From positions 40,160,873-40,224,872 of the forward strand of contig JACGWO010000003.1 of the NCBI GenBank assembly GCA_034509735.1: 64,000 nt of DNA. The letters run 5' to 3'. The notes beneath the pieces are model-generated. The model was not told where the DNA came from and ran no database searches. It saw only the letters and a list, made by a program, of their open reading frames with translations. Source of the stretch: Sesamum alatum. Its lineage: Eukaryota; Streptophyta; Magnoliopsida; Lamiales; Pedaliaceae. Position numbers and translations under genes: made by a program. Shown one piece after another: positions 60,278-64,000 of this stretch. Position 1 is the first letter of the stretch. The number at the start of each line of letters is the position of its first letter.

Positions 60278-61297
60278 CTGTCAACGGGTAGGGTTTTACC
60301 CTACAGGCCCAGACTCGAAGGAGGTTCAAATAAATTTTTTTTTACCCAGACTCAATCCAACCCAATGATCCCAATTGAAGACCTGTGGGTCTTTAGACCA
60401 GATCAAACCCAATTTTTTGGGTTCGGTTTGACCTAGACCCATTGGTGTTTTGGTTTTTTTTTTAAAAAGACTTATTACATCACACGACATAAACTTAAAG
60501 AGGATGTAAGGAAAATTTTGGTAATTCCCTCGTGAAAGACCGCCTCCTGATAAGGCCCCTTCTTGAACCCCAAAATCAATAGCAAAATCCCAAATTTTGA
60601 TTTTTCATAAAGTAATAATCATGAATCATTTGTTTATATATGTCTGTGGATGCAATCAAATTGGTTTTGGATGTGCCACACTGAATGCAAGCCTGCAAAT
60701 GAAGAACAACAATGGCGTACAGTTTGATATTCTGAATCCCTCGCCATAAATTTCACTTTCCGGCGAAACCCATTTCTTTTGCAACTCTCTCTTGCATTCG
60801 GACCTCTTTTAGCTCAAAACCCATAAGAATCTCACTTTCCTCTCAAACTTTACCCCACCTTCTCAGCTTCGCATGAACTGCGTGCAGCGGTCGAGTGGCA
60901 GTGAGAACTATGGTGGATGGTAGCTCAGCCACAAAGGATCTGGGCGACACTTGCAGTGGCGAGGCGACGGGGGATCTGAGCGGCACTTGTAGTGGCGAGG
61001 CGACGGACGAAGGGCGACTTTGATTTTTGGTTTTGTTTTGTTTGTTTGTTTGTTTTAACAAGAGGGCGGCTTTGATGTTTTAATTGTTGTGATTGTGAAT
61101 TAGGAAATGGGTAGTGCTCGGCTGAAGCTGGGTCTGGGTAACTGATGGGTCTTAATTGATACAGATCGGTCTAGACCCAATTTATATTATTTATTGAGTT
61201 TGAGCCTGAGTTTGGGTTTAATAATTTTTATGGGCCTGGCCCTGGTTTTTGTTGTTGAGAATGGGCTTTGATAGGGCCTTGCTCTACCCATTAACAA
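60278..61297. mobile_element. 1-kb TIR element with GC-rich cargo
   Basis: The left end 'tcaacgggtagggttttacc' is matched by the right end in complement ('ttaatgggtagagcaaggcc'). Inner blocks 'acaggcccagactc' and 'gggcctgg' also correspond. The core (60700-61060) is unusually GC-rich and contains a two-unit tandem of about 36 bp ('agtggcgaggcgacgg' twice). It could be captured gene sequence; no transposase is seen. Confidence 0.5.
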
Positions 61298-61833
61298 CCT
61301 AATGCGGTTTGTGGGAGACGAGTCATAAGATGATGAGAAGAAGGATTCCAATGGGTTCCCAGTGAATAGGAAATGAAGTATCACAAGAAATTGAACCCGA
61401 ACATTGTGCACCTATAAAAGAAGAAAATGTTGTTTCGAAGCTAGCAAAAACTAAATCGAAGCCCAAAAGACGACCACCTAGAACAAATTAAGTAATGTTG
61501 GAAGCAACATTTAGCCACGTTATTTGCCACTTGTAATTTTAACCACGTCACGTGTTGACGTGGTTAATTTCGCCCTACACGTAAGCAATAATTGGACTTA
61601 ATTGAAGTAAAATAGTAACATAATGTATAAAATTGAAAACTATCCAAAGTTAGTGTACTAAAATTGAACGAAAACCAAGTTAATGGACTAATTTATTCTT
61701 TTTTCCATAAGCTTTCACAGATAATATTTGTCTCAGGTCTTATCCCGAAAAGATACGACCTCTGCACGACACTTGGTTATGACTTGCCTTACTAGTTGGG
61801 AAAATAACCTTAATCGACAAGGTATACTGAATG
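61298..61833. other. Intergenic DNA
   Basis: No gene is supported. A segment at about 61735-61790 ('gatacgacctctgcacgac') is repeated at 62757-62800 on the far side of the next element, suggesting an older local duplication. Confidence 0.45.
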
Positions 61834-62721
61834 CAATGTTTTAAAACTCGGATCGTTCATTGAACCGGAAAATCAAGTGGGTTACGGGTCACTGGTTCAA
61901 CCGTTGGGTCAACAGTGATCGGACCAGTGACGTCATAAATACGTCATAAATAATTATTAATATTTTTAAAATAATATTAATATACTTAGCAACCTATCTT
62001 TTTTCTAAATTTCACTCTTTTTATTTGACATTAATAGTTCAATATGATATATAATTATAATAAAATAATTTTGAAAACAAACTAATAAAGATCAAATACA
62101 AGAAACATTATACAAAAAAAAATATTTTGATTCTTTTTAGTTAAATGAGCAAAAAAACAAAACAAAAAAGGAACAAAAAATGAAGTAATGAACATTTTTT
62201 TATTTAACTAAAATCAATTAACAAATGTCACAAATCTAAAATTTAAATTTAACAATTTCACACTTAACAGTTAACAAAAATAATCTAAGTTTAAGAGAAA
62301 TAATATTTTCAAACTTAACGGAACTAATCTACGCTCAAACTTAAATATTTCCAACCCATCATTACTATCTAATCTACCCATCTTCTACAATCTACACTTC
62401 TACAATCTACAATATACACTATACAAGTATTTGTTGGTGTTGTTGAATGCTAAGAAATTGAAAATAAAGAAGAGAAATTAGGGATTTTGTAATGCATTTA
62501 TACAGGATATTGACCCGGCCGGTTCAATCAACCCAGCACTGGGTCAACCGGTTCACCGGTCGAACCACCGGACCGAACGATTTTTCGCAAAAAAAAAAAA
62601 AAAAAAAAAAAAAAGGTTTTTTGTCTCGTCCGATTTTCAGGCTTTATACGGCCCGTTTTGTGGCCCGGATGACGGTTCGAACAATCCGACCGATCGGACT
62701 GGGCTGGGTTTCAAAACATTG
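61834..62721. mobile_element. hAT-like non-autonomous element, 888 bp
   Basis: Terminal inverted repeats CAATGTTTTAAAACTCGG and CTGGGTTTCAAAACATTG, flanked by 8-bp actgaatg/agtgaatg duplications. Sub-terminal 'ggttcaaccg', 'aaccggttcaccgg' and 'ccgaccgatcgg' blocks are dense. The AT-rich core and a 26-base A-run (62589-62614) encode nothing. Confidence 0.8.
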
Positions 62722-63310
62722 AGTGAATGTATTCAAGCTCTTGAAAGTTTGTACCACGTCTTACTTCTTAAAGATACAACCTCTACACAACACTTATTAG
62801 TATTCTTCTCATTAAACCATTAGAGAATATTTTACCCACATCAAAAGTAACGATCTTAATTTTTAATTATTGAATAGTTAAACAATAAAAGGACTTTGTA
62901 AATCACAGTAGCAATATTGAAAGTTTCACCAGTCAAATGGTAAATGACTTCATACGTACCTGAGGATTGAATAATTTGAAGATGCCACAAAAATATTCAG
63001 CATCAAATAATGAAGCAATTGCAAATTATTTTATAAGTCATAATATGTAGAGCAATATTAAGAGTTAATCGAGTCAAATAAACCATAACTTTGTCACTTG
63101 GGATGATTGAATCCCATAGTAGAATGAAAGAAAATAAATTAAATGTCTTTGACAAATTAAAACCTAAAACAAAAACACCAAAGTTCTCCTCCAAAAAGAG
63201 GGAAAAAAATTAATTCGAGAGTCCAATTGTGAAAATAATTGTTCCGTTGCATCAGAACTAAAAATGAATCGCATTAGCATTAGTAGATAGGTACCGCTTG
63301 AACGGTCAAT
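62722..63310. other. Intergenic DNA
   Basis: No gene is supported. A short minus-strand frame at 63003-63194 has no recognised domain. Confidence 0.45.
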
Positions 63311-63500
63311 TTGGCCTAGTTCAGTTGGCAAAACTGAGGCCCCGTGATCCTACAGGCCATGGGTTCGAATTCCCTACGTGAGATGATTTGTTTCTACTGT
63401 ATAGTAGGTTTATTTGTTGTTTTAATAGCAAAATATTAGTTTATTTGATATTATCGATATGATTGTTGTATTTGTCTCTATCCAATATTGAAAAAAAAGT
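63311..63500 (+). mobile_element. tRNA-derived SINE with intact head
   Basis: A-box TAGTTCAGTTGG (63317-63328) and B-box GGTTCGAATTCC (63362-63373) are both well preserved, about 33 bases apart as in a tRNA gene. The body continues to an A-run after 'tctatccaatattg'. It is not a tRNA gene: there is no complete cloverleaf and the same head is shared by the other SINE copies. Confidence 0.8.
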
Positions 63501-63890
63501 TCATAATTTGAAGATTAAAAATTTAATTAAGGACTTAATTCATACACCGTTAAAGTCTTTGTACAATGAACTAAAAAAACTCACTACATAGTCGGTAATA
63601 AGTATTAGGGTAAACTTCAATTTTTGTATTGATTTTACTTTACTGTGGTAAATATCATTAATTTACTATTATTTTTAAATTATAATCATTTATAATTTAC
63701 GGAACAATTCATTTTTATTTCGCAATGAAGTATAAAATATTCCATACACACAGGAATTTCATCATCACGTTTTTAAAGGGAAGAAAAATGAAAATGAAAA
63801 AAGTTTATTTAATCGCATATGAACTGCCATGAATCCAAGACTTGGTCCAAAAATAAAACATAAAAATAAAAATAAAAATGAAATGAAATT
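63501..63890. other. AT-rich intergenic DNA
   Basis: Nothing recognised apart from A-rich runs near 63855-63885. Confidence 0.5.
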
Positions 63891-64000
63891 ACTATGTCCC
63901 CTGGCACGTGTGAAACACACGTGTCGGGATCCTCATTCTGCGTTGCCTCCGTTTCAATCTTGCTTTTCACCTCTTTTAAGCTCTCACTATAATTCCAAAA
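63891..64000. promoter_or_regulatory. Promoter-like edge with paired G-boxes
   Basis: Two perfect CACGTG G-boxes (63905-63910 and 63918-63923) lie in a near-palindromic arrangement, followed by a CT-rich leader-like stretch. It is probably upstream sequence of a gene beyond the right edge. Motif pairs of this kind occur in abscisic-acid and light-responsive promoters; its role here is inferred. Confidence 0.4.

Noticed and set aside
63311..63380. Possible tRNA gene with A and B boxes
   Set aside because: No proper acceptor stem or anticodon arm can be drawn, and the segment recurs as the head of several SINE copies.

Overview
This window is nuclear DNA from a flowering plant. It is AT-rich, its three gene families all have many small GT-AG introns, and most of the sequence is short non-autonomous transposable elements (TEs): CACTA-type MITEs, Helitrons, tRNA-derived SINEs, foldback elements and decayed LTR elements. 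The proteins are typical of dicots; an asterid is likely, but the species cannot be fixed from the sequence alone.

Layout. 1-26 kb holds no intact gene. It carries promoter-like sequence at the left edge, a decayed Ty1/copia element (about 3.0-5.0 kb), SINE, Helitron and MITE copies, a 1.5-kb near-perfect palindrome (13.6-15.1 kb) and a 1.7-kb terminal-inverted-repeat element (20.1-21.8 kb). 26.2-29.8 kb and 36.5-40.9 kb hold two tandem, same-strand, 11-exon genes for myo-inositol oxygenase (MIOX). Between them is a TE nest that includes a probable 3.2-kb Helitron with two further elements nested one inside the other. 43.1-44.1 kb (minus strand) holds a two-exon gene for a secreted Ole e 1-like protein. 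45.4-54.3 kb (minus strand) holds a 13-exon gene for cytosolic-type ATP-dependent 6-phosphofructokinase, with TEs in its long introns. A 500-base run of N lies at 54,890-55,389. 55.4-64 kb is again intergenic TE-rich DNA, ending in a promoter-like edge with two G-boxes.

Function. MIOX opens the inositol ring to glucuronate, feeding UDP-glucuronate and cell-wall sugar synthesis. Phosphofructokinase commits fructose 6-phosphate to glycolysis. Ole e 1-like proteins are secreted cysteine-rich wall or pollen proteins. These genes look like neighbours rather than one pathway; the only clear genomic relationship is the MIOX tandem duplication.

The most informative signal is the comparison of the two MIOX copies. 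They share promoter and all exon junctions. Exon 7 is identical at 123/123 bases while exon 3 differs at 11/85, which suggests gene conversion. Each copy also carries private TE insertions whose empty site can be read in the other copy. I found no evidence for a novel multi-gene system.
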